This document shows, one piece after another, positions 10,832 to 23,100 of a DNA stretch of 64,000 bases. The notes beneath the pieces were generated by a model, which was not told where the DNA came from, searched no databases, and saw only the letters and a list, made by a program, of their open reading frames with translations. Position numbers and translations under genes: made by a program. The DNA lies in assembly GCA_905221605.1 (NCBI GenBank), contig CAJNDS010002136.1:70001-134000 (forward strand), written 5' to 3'. Position 1 is the stretch's first letter. Every line of letters begins with the position of its first letter. This DNA is from Symbiodinium natans. Taxonomy: Eukaryota > Sar > Dinophyceae > Suessiales > Symbiodiniaceae.

Positions 10832-13147
10832 TCAGATCTCCTTCTTCTGCAGCGATGGCCTGGGGAGTGGGCAGCTTTGTGCAATTGGGGGCCCCCTGTA
10901 CTATGTGTTTTTGCTATAGGGTTCAGGGGTTTAGGGTTTAGGGTTTAGGGGCCCCTGTACTCTAGGAGCCTCAACAATCAAAATAATAGGGTCTTTGGGG
11001 TGCTATTGTACTGTAATATACATGCAAGGGACCAGAAAGGAATACTACTAGCAACTATTCCGACCCCCTCTACCCCCTCGCCACTGCCCGGTACCAAGTA
11101 CAGACATCTCAGGGAATCCCATCTCGGATCACCAAGGGATGAGACTAAAATCCTCGCCCGAAAACCCAATATGGGGCCAAAAAAAAAAAAGATTTGGGGG
11201 GATTATTATAGTATATTTACAAAGGAACCATAAGGGAATACTGTTAGTAATTATTCCCACCCCCGGAAACCCTACACCTCCCAAAGCCTTGAAGCCCGAG
11301 AACGCGAGATCCCCACAGCCCCGTGAGCGCATGACGGGAGAGACTGCTTCAGCTTCTCAGCCTGGCATGTCTGGCGATTTATCAGGTTAGGCTTGGCAGC
11401 TTAGTGGCTTCAGGGTCTTCTGGCTGCGCCTCTTTGGGTATGCAAGTAAGGCTTGTGGTTGGTGATTGGGGCTCCAGGGCTTAAGGGCGTTGCGGTTCTT
11501 ACGGGGTTGGCAAAAGGGTGTTGAGGGATCAGCCTTGAAGCTGGGGCGGCGTACGTCCTGAAAGCCTTTACGTTGGGATGTTCCCCCCTTATACTAACAG
11601 CTCCTTGATAGGGATTATAGTCCCCCCCATTTATAATCCCTATTAAGAACTGCTAGTATAAGGGGCAACATCCCAACCTCAATGACTCAACCCCCCAAAA
11701 CAAGGACACGAAGCCTTGGTCTTGTCGGTCATGATCAGGGTGTAGAGGTATCGGCTGCACCTCTGTCTTCCACACCGACCCTAAGCCGTAGTTCCTATAA
11801 GGCCTATAAGCACAGACTTCCCAAAGGGAAAGCTTTGAGGGCTGAGGCACTCGTTTAGCACGGCACCCGCAAACCAAAAAAGAGCTCAGACGCAGCTGAG
11901 AGACCCTTCAACTGTCAGCCTGAGGCCCTGAATAAACTCGGAAACCCGGACACACGAATCGGCAGAAAGATCTGTCTGAAGCGCTTTTACTTTGCTTTGT
12001 CGTATATGATGTGCCCGGGACTCTGCCAGGAAGCGTTTGGCTCGGATGCTGCAGGGCTTCGAAAACCTTGCTCCCCTGAACCCGAGAACTTGAACGCGAA
12101 GCTCAGCCCTAAAAACCAACTAACAGAAACCCTACACTCACTAGACCTTACACCACATCCGAAAACCTGCAAACCTGCTAAACCACACCTGCACCCCAAT
12201 CTCCACACCCCGGCTGTCCACAACCACAGATCCTAAGCAGTTACTCCTCAAGCTAAACCCTAAACCCTAAACCCTAAACCCTAAACCCTAAACCCTAAAC
12301 CCTAAACCCTAAACCCTAAGCCCAACTCCCCAAAACCCCTCCGTCCAGAGCTGCTTGAACCCTAATCCCCGGAACAATCCGAAGCACAAGGTCACGCCGA
12401 ACCCTAAAGAATTCTTGGGATGCCTGATCTTGAACTTGGTCTGGGTCCCGTTCTTCTTGATCTTCACCTGGGTTTAGGGTTTAGGGTTTGGGGTTTAGGG
12501 TTTAGGGTTTAGGGTTTGGGGTTTGGGGTTTAGGGTTTAGGGTTTGGGGTTTGGGGTTTAGGGTTTAGGGTTTAGGCTGATTGGGCGGGAATAATATGCC
12601 CGGGCCTTGCAGGGGGGCTGAACCCTGGGGGCCATCCCAGGCCGATGACAGGTCCCCCCAACCCCTCGCTTTAGGGTTGGTCTTTAGCCAACCATTCTCC
12701 TCGCCAGAGTCTAGTTTTTGCTTTACGGGGGTGGGACGGTTCGGAGTTGCTAGGGTTTGTAGTGAGGGGTTCGGACTGCCAGCGTAGCTTACGTAGCTGC
12801 CGGACGTCCCACATGCTAATCCTCAAGTCCTCGCCCGCCCATGGGCCCCGGCCCCTGTCCCCACCCACCCCCCCCCCCCGGGCAGAGAAAAAAGTGAAAA
12901 GGTCATTGAATCAACCCACCGTGGCTTCCAGAGATTCTATGGCTCAGGATTTTTAAGGGCTCTGGGACTCTGGGCTTTTCGGGCTCGGGACTCAAAGCCT
13001 CACAGCCTCACAGCCCTAAGCTCTAAACCCTAAACCCTAAACCCTAAACCCTAAACCCTAAACCCTAAACTCCCTCCCGCAGAGCCCAAGCGTTCCCGCA
13101 GTCAGGGAACGGATCGGGCATCCTTCCTGCGGGCGATCTGGAGGAAC
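10832..13147 (-). CDS. RPL38: 60S ribosomal protein L38 (eL38), five coding exons, first exon not found
   Basis: A component of the large ribosomal subunit. Exons in coding order are 13147-13111 (FLQIARRKDARS), 12467-12424 (VKIKKNGTQTKFKI), 11760-11715 (CSRYLYTLIMTDKTK), 11361-11336 (AEKLKQSLP) and 10859-10832 (PSLQKKEI, stop TGA). Reading phase is kept at all four joins and the product aligns end to end with eukaryotic L38, lacking only roughly the first ten residues. Donors are GT, GC, GC and GT; acceptors are AG. The fourth exon is only 26 bases. The acceptor of exon 12467 sits in the end of a telomere tract: the intron finishes ...CCCTAAACCCAG. A 70-residue protein is thus spread over more than 2.3 kb. 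Nothing suggests a broken gene. Confidence 0.88.
10944..11267. mobile_element. Two family D elements in the last RPL38 intron
   Basis: Family D reads GGGGCCTCAATAATTAGAATA at one end and TTCCGACCCCTATAGTAT at the other, with GGGAATACTATTAGTAATT inside. Copies here are 10944-11068 and a partial one at 11192-11267, between the 26-base exon and the stop exon. Confidence 0.55.
11574..11676. mobile_element. Family B palindromic element in an RPL38 intron
   Basis: Long inverted arms TTGGGATGTTCCCCCCTTAT and ATAAGGGGCAACATCCCAA. It occupies about a third of the 353-base intron between exons 11715 and 11361. Confidence 0.7.
12254..12576. repeat. Inverted telomere-type tracts around an RPL38 exon
   Basis: CCCTAAA repeats at 12254-12320 and TTTAGGG repeats (with TTTGGGG variants) at 12472-12576 flank exon 12467-12424. 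The right tract begins five bases from the exon and supplies the sequence just before its 3' splice site. Confidence 0.9.
13024..13070. repeat. Telomere-type tract (CCCTAAA)n
   Basis: Lies at the 5' end, on the coding strand, of the intron after RPL38 exon 13147-13111. With the TTTAGGG tract at 12472-12576 it makes the two ends of that 643-base intron complementary. Confidence 0.9.
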
Positions 13148-13409
13148 CTGGGCAAAATACTCATGGGGGTCGGCAGGTGCCAGGGGCTCTGGGTTGCTGG
13201 GGGTGGTGGCTGAGGTTCTAGGGTTTTGGGCCAGCTTCTGGTCGAACCCGGCTCTATTGCCCGATGTTGACTAGAGGATTTCCGATCCCTAAACCCTAAA
13301 CCCTAAACCCTAGAGTTGATGGACCTGACTGCTTTTGAGGCATACGGTTCCGAGTGTCGAAGTGGGAGGGGGGCCTCTGGCACATTCCCTTGACTTGTCA
13401 GTGATTCAG

Positions 13410-13519
13410 GTTTAGGGTTTAGGGTTTAGGGTTTAGGGTTTAGGGTTTAGGGTTTAGGGTAGAGTTTAGGGTTTAGGGTTTAGGGTTTAGGGTTTAGGGT
13501 TTAGGGTTTAGGGTTTAGG
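13410..13519. repeat. Telomere-type tract (TTTAGGG)n, 110 bp
   Basis: About fifteen units with a single break (GTAGAG) near 13460. Confidence 0.95.
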
Positions 13520-13693
13520 ATTCAGTTCTTCCTGGGAGGTCCGTCAAATATCTGGATTACAGACGCAGCCTATCCAGCAAGAGTTTTCATACTGGCTGTT
13601 GCCGTTCGCCAGGGCGTCGACTTCCAGGCATGGGGGTTCGATACAATGCATCTATGGGCTTCAACTTAAAGGTAGAGCAGATGCATAGCCGTC

Positions 13694-13794
13694 AGGGTCC
13701 ATGTACCTAACTATTATACACTTGGGCCCCAAAGTCGCTTTCTAGCAGGTACTTTAAGGCCCAAGTACTCCCTATTTAGGTACATGGGCCCTTA
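13694..13794. mobile_element. Family C palindromic element
   Basis: The left arm AGGGTCCATGTACCTAA pairs with the right arm TTAGGTACATGGGCCCT. Inside, CACTTGGGCCCCAAAGT pairs with ACTTTAAGGCCCAAGT. A sister copy is at 14634-14737; a third, more diverged, is at 20677-20775. Confidence 0.7.
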
Positions 13795-14129
13795 GAATGA
13801 AGCCCAAGCTCAGAAACAGCATGGACCCCTCGACCTCAATCTCTACGCATGCAGAAACACGATTTTGGGTGGCAGCTCCTGTTTCTGTTAGGGTTTAAGG
13901 TTTAGGGTTTAGGGTTTAGGGTTTAGGGTTTAGGGTTTAGGGTGTAGGGTGTAGGGTGTAGGGTTTAGGGTTTAGGGTGAGTGGACACAAAGGAAGCTGT
14001 AGTTTTTTCGGGGGCGAGGGCTTTGGGGATTCAACGGATTTGGGCGTGTGAGGGAGCTTAGGGCAAAGGTCAAGTGCCTCGCCATTGACCAAGGCTGGGA
14101 ATGGGTCAACTTGCATCAAACCCCATAGA

Positions 14130-14276
14130 TTGGAATGTTCCCCCTTGTACTAACAGTCCTTCATCGGGATTATAGTAACCCCCCCCCCCGCACCCCCCAC
14201 CCCCCACTAAACCCTAAACCCTAAACCCTAAACCCTAACGCCTAAATCCCTGCTAGTATGAGGGGCAACATCCCAA
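14130..14276. mobile_element. Family B element interrupted by telomere repeats at its hairpin tip
   Basis: The arms (TTGGAATGTTCCCCCTTGTA and GTATGAGGGGCAACATCCCAA) are those of family B, but the centre, normally a few bases, holds a C-rich run and about five CCCTAAA units (14180-14240). Confidence 0.7.
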
Positions 14277-14633
14277 CCTATAGACTCTTAAACTCTTAAA
14301 CCCTCTGGCCAGGGACGAAGGCGGAGGAGAACTAAGAGTTTAGGGTTTAGGGTTTAGGCGTTGCTGAGCCATGCTACTTCTTCATTCTGCCGACACCTAT
14401 TCGTACCACACGGCAGCTAGACAACGAATACCAGGCCTGCCCTGATAAAACCCTCTGAAAAAAAAGTCACAACATTTGATCCTCTTAAACCCAATAAGGG
14501 AAAACACAAAAGGTCCCAAGGTGCTACCTAGAATATGAACAAAGAACGGATCTTGGAAACTTAACCCGGGAGTCCAACCTGCAGACCCGAACCCATGGGT
14601 CCTCAGTCCAACATCACGCTCTCTACAGTAACC

Positions 14634-14737
14634 TAAGGGTCCATGTACCTAATCATTATACACTTGGGCCCCAAAGTCCCTATATAGCAAGTGCTTTAAG
14701 GCCCAAGTACTCCCTATTTAGGTACATGGACCCTTAG
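14634..14737. mobile_element. Family C palindromic element
   Basis: Closest to the copy at 13694. TAAGGGTCCATGTACCTAA at the left end is matched inverted by TTAGGTACATGGACCCTTA at the right end. Confidence 0.7.
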
Positions 14738-15837
14738 GGTAAGCTCCAAAAAGTTGGAACATCCGTATCCCCAAACCCCAAGAAGGTATACTGAAGGGAA
14801 TCCCAGCTCTGATCTTCCTTAGACCATGTTCCAACTTTCTGGAGTTTACTGCAAGGACCTTTTTGTGCCACGCTCCGCAAGCATCTCGTGTTAGGACGCA
14901 GGCGGCGCGCGAGAGGATTCCTCGGTGTGTCCATGGGCTTCAGCGCTTGGGAGCGTAGTTCTAGGGTCTGTGCAGGCTCTTGTAAGGTTTGAGGTTAGGG
15001 TTGAAGCTTCAAAAGGCTTAGTGGACTATGAAGGAAGTGCGCAAAGCGGATTTTGCCTACTTCTGCCTGCGCTAGCGGCAGAAGGACTGCGTTGTACGCG
15101 AGTCTCCGATGTTCCTGGGTCATGCTTGCCAGCACACAAGTTGAGGCAGGAAGCCCTAACCCCTAAACCCCTCAACCCCTAAACACCTAAGTCCTAAACC
15201 CCTAAACCCCTGAACCCTAAACCTTACACCCTAAACCGCAAGAGTGGCGACTTTCTGACCCCGGAGAGTCTCCGAAAACCGAGCGCCTGAACCCAAGGCA
15301 GCCAAAACGACGAGAGAACAGATTTGGTGTATACCTAAAGGCCTAAAAACCCGTGTAGGAGCCCTTATACCGCAATAGTAGGACCCACATGTTGATGTGG
15401 TTTTTGGGCCCCTAGATAGAGGAGAGTTGCCGACACGTAAACCTGCCATACTCTTATATCGACTTTACCATCTACGGATATTTCTCCTGATGTTTTAGCT
15501 TATTCATCACAACCTGATGCCCACTACAGAATATCAATGGCCATGGCGCGACGATGGCCAGGATTTCATCAAGATCGTCCTCCAACAAAGTTATATGCAC
15601 ATGAAGCCCTGTCATCCGCAGATGTTGCAAGACGTTTGCGCTTGCAATTGTGATTTTCAGCCGGCAGCCGAGGACTTCGAAATCTTGTACCAAAAGAAGC
15701 TTCGCACACCAACAGACTGACCAACCCCAGAGCCAGAACTTTTGCAAATGTACACCGAGAGCTTCACAGAAATGGGCTAGGGGACCCCCCCAAACCCCTG
15801 CAGCCTGCAGCCCCCACCTTCCAACCCTGAAGCGCCA

Positions 15838-15990
15838 ACCCTAAACCCTAAACCCTAAACCCTAAACCCTAAAACCTAAACCCTAAACCCTAAACCCTAG
15901 ACCCTAGACCCTAAACCCTAAACCCTAAACCCTAAACCCTAAACCCTAAACCCTAAACCCTAAACCCTAAACCCTAAACCCTACCCTAAC
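15838..15990. repeat. Telomere-type tract (CCCTAAA)n, 153 bp
   Basis: About twenty units with two CCCTAGA variants. Confidence 0.95.
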
Positions 15991-16820
15991 CCTAACCTCC
16001 ACATACGTTTGCTCTTCAGGGGTCCTGGCTGAGGCCAGACATAGGTGCCCCGGACGCGCCCTGCACCGATGCCCACTTTTGTTCCGAATGGTGGGAAGCT
16101 TTCTGCTGGGTAAGGAGTTGGGGCATTGCAGGAAAGGAAAGCGGCGCATGTAACACATCACCTACGAGGCTCCTCCAAGGTAGTTGTCCTTGTGTGCATC
16201 GGATTCTGTTCAAGATGCACATTGATGACGAAGAGATGATCGATTCCCTGGCCCAAGTCGGAACCCGTACGTAAAAATCTTCTTCGATTCTTACCATGCC
16301 TGAGCAATTCTCAACTTCGTCTGGCGATTGAGGGTTTACAATGATGCGAACCGGCGTCTGACACTAGGTCCCAGGGTCTACACACCTTAACCTTCGAACT
16401 TCGTCCGCCCACCGCGGTCGTGCTGGTCATCTTTACGTTTCGTGAGGAGCCATAACTTTCGAGTTGGAGGTTGGCGGTAGGCCCCTGACCCTACTTACAA
16501 CTACGCAAGCATCGTCAAGCAGACTCGTCCCTGCTTGCATCGATGAAAGAATGCGGCCAACCAACCCGACGACTAAAGCCTAGCTGAGAATGTCGCGTTG
16601 GTGGAGTTTGTAGAAAACCTAAGTCCTGCTCTCGCAATGTCGTGACCGAAGCATACCGAAGCCCTATATCCAGCGCTTACATTTGTACGGCTCAACTTTA
16701 CTTCATCAAAGCGCTGATTGGGCCAGGTGTCGGAAGCTTAGAAAGTGGAGGGTTCAGGGCAGACTTTGGCGTCTATCGCTTTGTTATTTTGGGGGGAAGC
16801 CTCTGTTGAGTGGTGTTTGG

Positions 16821-16926
16821 TGGGGGTTTACGAAAATAAGGGACCCCGAATATAGACGCCCAAGTAATAGGATCCCCCTCATGAAACGGAGCCCCCATAA
16901 GGTACCCCGAATTTCGCAAACCCCCA
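16821..16926. mobile_element. Family A inverted-repeat element
   Basis: A complete copy: GGGGGTTTACGAAAATAAGG at the left, CCCCGAATTTCGCAAACCCCC at the right. These are the clearest ends for defining the family. Confidence 0.7.
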
Positions 16927-17000
16927 TATCCCTAAGCCCTAAACCCTAAACTCCTGAACTCTAAACCCTCAAACTCCTAAACCCTATAAGCCCTTAAACC

Positions 17001-17151
17001 CTAAACTCCTAAACCCTAAACTCCTAAACTCCTAAACTCCTAAACTCCTAAACTCCTAAACTCCTAAACTCCTAAACTCCTAAACTCCTAAACTCCTAAA
17101 CTCCTAAACTCCTAAACTCCTAAACTCCTAAACTCCTAAACTCCTAAACCC
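17001..17151. repeat. Octamer variant array (CCTAAACT)n
   Basis: About seventeen copies of an 8-base unit, the complement of TTTAGGAG, replace the usual 7-base unit. It directly follows the HAD exon 17251-17157 on the coding strand. Confidence 0.9.
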
Positions 17152-17156
17152 TGAGC

Positions 17157-20100
17157 CCCGCGCCTTCACCAGGTGCGTGCGGCAGACGCGGGCCGCACTC
17201 TGAAGTTCCCGAGGGTCGTCGTCCACGAAGAGCACCTCCTCAAACTGCAGCCTGGGGGGGGTTTAGGGTTTAGGGTTGAGGGTTTAGGGTTTGGGTTTAG
17301 GGTTTAGGGTTTAGGGTTAGGGATTAGGGTTTAGGGTTTAGGTTTCGGGTTTAGGGGTTTAGAGGTTAAGGGTTAGGGTTTAGGAGGGGCGGTGCGGGCG
17401 ACAAATGCTCTTGGGCTTAAAAGCATGCTGATTAAGGTTTAAGTGGCTCTGGGCTTTTCGCGGGGGCTTTAGGTAATTGAGGGTTTTTGGCTAGGTCTGA
17501 CATTTGGGGCGAGGCGGAATAGTAGACTGCGGCTTAAGCCTCCGCTTTCTGCGAGCCCGCCAACCTCTTACCCGGATGGCCCTAAGAAGGTGCAAGTTCT
17601 GCCAACCCCTCAAACTCCGAAGCTTATGATTTCTAGCCCAAGTAACGTAGCAATCAGAAAAGCTTGCTCGGCTTTTTAAAGAAGCCTGCCAGCCTAACCC
17701 TAGCCAAAGAGATAAAGGTACCACTGGAGTCATAGAATGAGTACTGCAGAGATACAACCAAAGCCAAAAAAAAATCGACAGAACCGTGCCAGGAGGCTGA
17801 TGCTGGGCTTTCAGGTCGCTGATTAGCGCCCCTGGCTCATTTGGGTTGTTTAGGGTTTAGGGTTTAGGGGTTTGGGTTTAGGGTCTAGGGTCTAGGGTCT
17901 AGGGTTTAGGGTTTAGGGTTTAGGGCAAACTGGTTGAGGGTCGAGGGCCTCTAGGGGTCCCTAGAGGTTAGGGTCGTTTGAACGACATTTTTGTCGTTCA
18001 GTGAGGGGTCTTGATACACAAAGCTTGCAGGGCGTATGCTTTAGGGTGGCTGCTCTCTTTGCTGTGCTTCGTGGGTTGGCAGCTGGGGTCCTAGGTTTAG
18101 GGTTTAGGGTTTAGGGTTTAGGGTTTAGGGTTTAGGGTTTAGGGTTAAACACTAGACACTAGTCTACGTGCGCCTCGACCGAAGCTTCCCACGCAGCACA
18201 TGTTGCGGAGAGCAACCGCGGACGGTCGTACCAAAGTGCTTGGTGCAGTAAAACTCGTTTTACGGCTCACAAGATCCCCCGAACGCACCAGCCCTATAGC
18301 CCCTGAAGCCCTACACTCAGCTCGAGCATCCTGCTGCCGCAGGGTTTTGAAAGGTCACGCCCGTGTTCTTTACTCTCAGTTGTTTACAAATAGAGCCTCA
18401 ACTAATTCGAATGCGGCTCGCTTCGGCCCCTAGAGGTTGCTCTAGTTCATGGTTGGGAGAGTATGAACAATTTAAAATTCATATTGCTTCTTGAGTTTAA
18501 GTACCCAGAAAAATGCAAAATGTTACCCCACAATGACAAAGTTTCTTTCTTCTTGGTTTCTGCATTTCCAGTCCTTAAGGGCCCGACATAAGCCATGAAC
18601 ATATTTCAAACCCTTCAAGTTGCACAAGACCCCCTCTTCCAGAAGGCCTCAATGTTGCAACCTTACCCCCTAAACCCTAAACCCTAAACCCTAAACCCTA
18701 AACCCAAAACTTCCGAAACTAAACACCTCCCCTAAACCCGAGCCGGGGCCTTTGCTGGCAGTGAATGTGCAGTCCGCGGTTCCCAGCCTCAGATTTGTGG
18801 GGCTCGACCTCAAACGCAAAATCTACATCGCCATAGACCCAAGACCGTTTAACCATGCGAGGCGTTTCAATTCCCGCGGGCTTGAGGGGGTTTTCGAGTC
18901 GGTCTGGGTTCGAGCATTCGCTGATCGTTTGGATGCTGTGGGTCCCCGAAGGGTCCACCTACCCATATTTGTATATACTTGGGGTCTAAAGTTACTACAA
19001 AGCCCCTTTAACAAAAGCCCAAGTATATATATATATGTATATGTATATACATATATATATATATATGTATATAGCGCGCTGACTCCCTACTGTACGAAGG
19101 AGCAAATTGGAGCAAACACGGTGGCGGCAAACATTAGCATCGCATGAGCGGCAGGAACGAAACCAATGCATGCCGAAGGTGGGTCACACGCTAGTCATAG
19201 ATGGTAGTGGCGGCACGTGACTCTAAATCACAGCTGTTTCGTGCACATTCCCGGTTCCAGCTCCTGCAAGCTGTTGCAGTGCCCAAGTCCAAGGGTTCAA
19301 CCTTCGGCACGAACTCAAGAGTGTGGTGTCCGAGCGCCAGAACAAGACTGAGTGGCCTCCAGCTACTATTTGCTCAGGAACCTCCCCAAAAAATATGAAA
19401 GAAAATTCCCCATAAGGCCCTTCTAAGGAAGAATATTGTGGGTTTTGTAAACTGGAATCGAGCTCCTGCATCAGCCCTCAAGCGCCTCAATTCGCCTGTC
19501 CCAGAGAGTGCCTCGCGCTTCTCAATATGCATACATAGGAAGGCCATATCGCGTAGCCGATATGGCCTTTGGATTTTTTATATAGATGCCACAATAAGGC
19601 CACTGGTGGACTCAGTGGAACCTGTGCTTGGGTGCATCTCACAGTGGTCTCCGCCAATCGGTGGATTCGAGCCGAAAGACCCCGCCAAGGTGTGACCCTT
19701 ACTTGGGGCGATGTGCTCAATCCAGCTCAGTCATGCCAATCCTCTTTGAATCCAAACACGGCCCCTTCTTGTGGTCGTTATATGGCCTCCGCTGCTCCTG
19801 AGCCGAAACAAACGGCCACTGGTTGCTGCTTACCTGCCGAAGTCGGCATTGTTCCATGTTGATTCCTATCCCGAAACTACTTTTGTTGAGCTGCTCTCGT
19901 AGAACGCAGTTGCTTTTTTGTCCATGCTGAAGCCGCTCCTGCGCGCGGCTGGGTTCCCTTCCGAATTTGTGGCGGGCGGCCTAGTCAGGTGTCAAACTCT
20001 CCGGCTTCTTCGCTTCACAGTCCTCAAGTCTGTTCTTCAGGGTGCATGTGCCCTGCAGAACGCTCCCTGCATGCAGCGGCAGGTTCTTTCCGCCACACAT

Positions 20101-23100
20101 GCCGTGTGATGAGTTTGGGTAGCCTCACCGGTGCACACGCTATACACGTATCTGCAACTTGCGCAAGGGCGAGACTGCTGAGTAAGGACTTGAACCCTAA
20201 ACCCTAAACCCTAAACCCTAAACCCTAAACCCTAAACCCCCAAAGCAAAACAGAAGCAAGCGAGCTACGTCCCGGCATGCCAAAGGCTTCTGCCATCTGA
20301 GGTCGCGGCAGCTCCGCGACATCCTAGCAGCGGGACAGCAAGCTCATGGGAGACCCTAGAGGAACTCATAGAGGGGCCTGAAAAATTAAGTAGGGTTTAG
20401 GGTTTAGGGTTTAGGGTTTAGGGTTTAGGGTCTAGGGTTTCGGGTTTAGGGTTTAGGGGTTATATAGGGGCCTGAATAATGAGAATAGGGTTTGGGGAGG
20501 TTCTTATAGTATAACTATACAGGGATCATAAGGTAATACTATTAGTAGTTCTTCCAGCCCCTATAGTCCGTGAACCCCAAATCCTACGTTCCACATCCGC
20601 ATCGCCTCACACCGAAAGGGTCAGCGCCTGAAAACATCCCATGCAACAGCCTTGCAACTCTAAGACTGCGGACCCCAAGGGTTCCATGTACCTAGACAAG
20701 GAATAACTTGGGCCTTAAAGTACTTGCTAAGGACTTCGGGGCCCCAGGTATATAATAAGGTACATGGACCCTTAGGGGAAGTTCCAATGTGCAGACTGCT
20801 AGGACATTAAGCCCCCCACACGCCATCAACACATGGGGAATTACAGAGCCTCAAGCCCGATGAAGCCGACATCCGGGATCTGAAACCATCCGAACCCCCT
20901 AAACACGAACGTTCCTGAACCCAGGCTGCCTCTCAACATCCAAAAACCCTGAGCACCACAAAGTCCAAACACCAAGTGATTCAGTCGAGATTCCGTGGGA
21001 GGAGACCACTTCTCCACGGAGGACATGATGTCGAACTCCTGCGGCATTCCGCCGTGCGGGCCGGAAAGTTAAGTCTGGGGTGCAAGGGTTTCGGGATGTG
21101 GGGCTTGCTACAAGAAGCCACGAACCGTACCTGAACACCATCTGAGTTCTCAACTCTTAGATTTCATGCCGAAGCTCTCCGAAGAAGCCGAAATCACAAG
21201 GCTTCTGCGACATAGCATACCTCTACCAATTGCTTAAGAACCTCCAACAAAAATTCCTTATAAGGGTAATATAGGGATTATTGTTTTTTTCCTTTTTTTG
21301 GGGGGTTCTTCAGCAAATAGTAGACCTGCTATCCACCTACTACTGTCAACCCCCTGCAGGGCCATTGCTATAGGGGGTTCGCGCTCGGGGAAATCTCGGG
21401 ATCAATCGATGTCTGCTCGCACTTTCGGAGGCCCAAGGCGTCAAGCCCTCAAATGGTGAAAGTGGCGGCCCGCCTGTGAACAGCCGTAGCAATCCCCGAC
21501 ATTGCCGAACACGGTCCTCAGCGTAGGAGACTTTTTTTCGACTGGGATGTAGCTGGAGGACTCCAGGTGAAGTATTCGATGGTGCCTTTTTTTTCCCTCG
21601 CTTCCAATGCAACAGCGCCGCAACCAAACCAAACTGCCGACTCGACCAACCCACGTGAGGCTAAGCACCGTCCCTAAAGCTAAACCCTACACCCTCCAGG
21701 CCCCAGAGAAGTGTGCCTTCTAGGATAAACTCCTTGGGTGTAGCTGGGCCTTTGACCTGTCACAATAGAGCCCGTCCATAAGTTCTTACAACCTGCGATT
21801 GAAGGGAAAGACGTCGCTGGTAGTCCCCCCTGCCCTCCCCCCCCCCCCCCCCCCCGCCCCAGCGGCCCACGGGTGACCCGACTTTGGGGGATGCCAGGAA
21901 GTTGCGTCCAGCTTGGTTGGGAAACTGATCTTTTCGTGCCTGTTGAATCCCAGGGGCGTCTGCCAAGGATTCCTGGAAACCCTAAACCCTAAACCCTAAA
22001 CCCTAAACCCCTAAACCCCTAAACCCCTAAACCCCTAAACCCTAAACCCTAAACCCGAAACCCTAAACCCTAAACCCTAAACCCCTAAACCCTAAACCCT
22101 AAACCCCGCCGACAGGAGCCCGGGAGTCCCACTTGCCCTCGATGTCGAGCCTAACAGGGCATCCTGCAAGCCCGGAATCGAACAGCGAAGAGAGCTTCTA
22201 CGGCTGCCAAAAAAACATGAAACATTAACCCTAAACCCTAAACCCTAAACCCTAGAACCATTCACACGCGTACGAGTATACTGCCAAACACCACAGCAGC
22301 ACTTTGCAAACACCTGAAATGAACCTCAAAGCCCTGCACTGTCTGGGGCCCGAGCGGGAAGAACCGGAGCAGACCGCAGTCCTGACCAGGCGCTCTCGGG
22401 TCTTGCAGTGGGATTCTGGACCTGAGCTGATAGGGGTCTGGGGGAACGACTGAAGGTTGGAGCTTGGGGTTCAGGATTCAGGGATTCAGCATTGATCCAT
22501 TCTGCTTGAGGGTTGAAGCTGGCTGGTCACCTTTCGCGATAATGTTTAAGCTTGGCTTCCGGCAAAAGTCACCTCACTCACCTGCTACTGGCTGGATACA
22601 GCAGCCCCAAAGCCCGGAACGTGGCTGCCCTACACGGGCCGCAGGGCCATGAACAACCGACCGTTCATGCCTAACCTCAACTCTGACCACAGTGCTCTCA
22701 TGTGCCCCCCCGCAAAGCCTTCAAGCCCACACAAAGTTTTCGTCAAAAGGACAGGAATGAGGAGATCATGCACCCATGCACTCATGGCAGAGCAGGCACT
22801 CTGCACCATGGGGGAGCACTTCGATAGCCACTCATTTGACAGGACGAAGCACGAAGATGGCAAACATGCGCTCTACACAGGGTTAAGAAAGCCCCGAGCC
22901 CCCCTGCCCACCACCATCCCGTGAGAGTTCCGAGTTTAGATGTGGTAATGGCAAGCCTAAGCCCTAAGCCCTCAGCCCCAAGCCCCAAGCCCCAAGCAGT
23001 AAGCCTTAAACCCTAAGCCCTAAGCCCTAAGCCCTAAGCCCCAAGCCCTAAACCCTAAACCCTAATCCGAAGCCCAACCGAAGCCCAAGTCCTGGAGGAT

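Larger units (their letters stand above)
13160..17150. other. Region between RPL38 and the HAD-family gene
   Basis: About 4 kb that must contain the first RPL38 exon and any remaining 3' exons of the HAD gene, neither of which I could place. It holds telomere tracts (13410-13519, 13888-13978, 15838-15990, 17001-17151), two family C elements, one family B element and one family A element. Unique stretches 14750-15150, 15245-15800 and 16000-16800 show only short open frames without recognised motifs. Confidence 0.6.
17390..21480. other. HAD-gene intron space, no further exon identified
   Basis: Contains telomere tracts (17848-17930, 18093-18146, 18668-18706, 20191-20238, 20393-20462), a truncated family C copy (18948-19031) running into a TA microsatellite, half of a family E element (19363-19450), family C (20677), D (20461) and E (21222) elements, and an unassigned open stretch 19569-20107 without a recognised motif. 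Confidence 0.5.

Noticed and set aside
19569..20107. Possible retroelement fragment in an open plus-strand stretch
   Set aside because: The text changes frame repeatedly and no catalytic motif is present.
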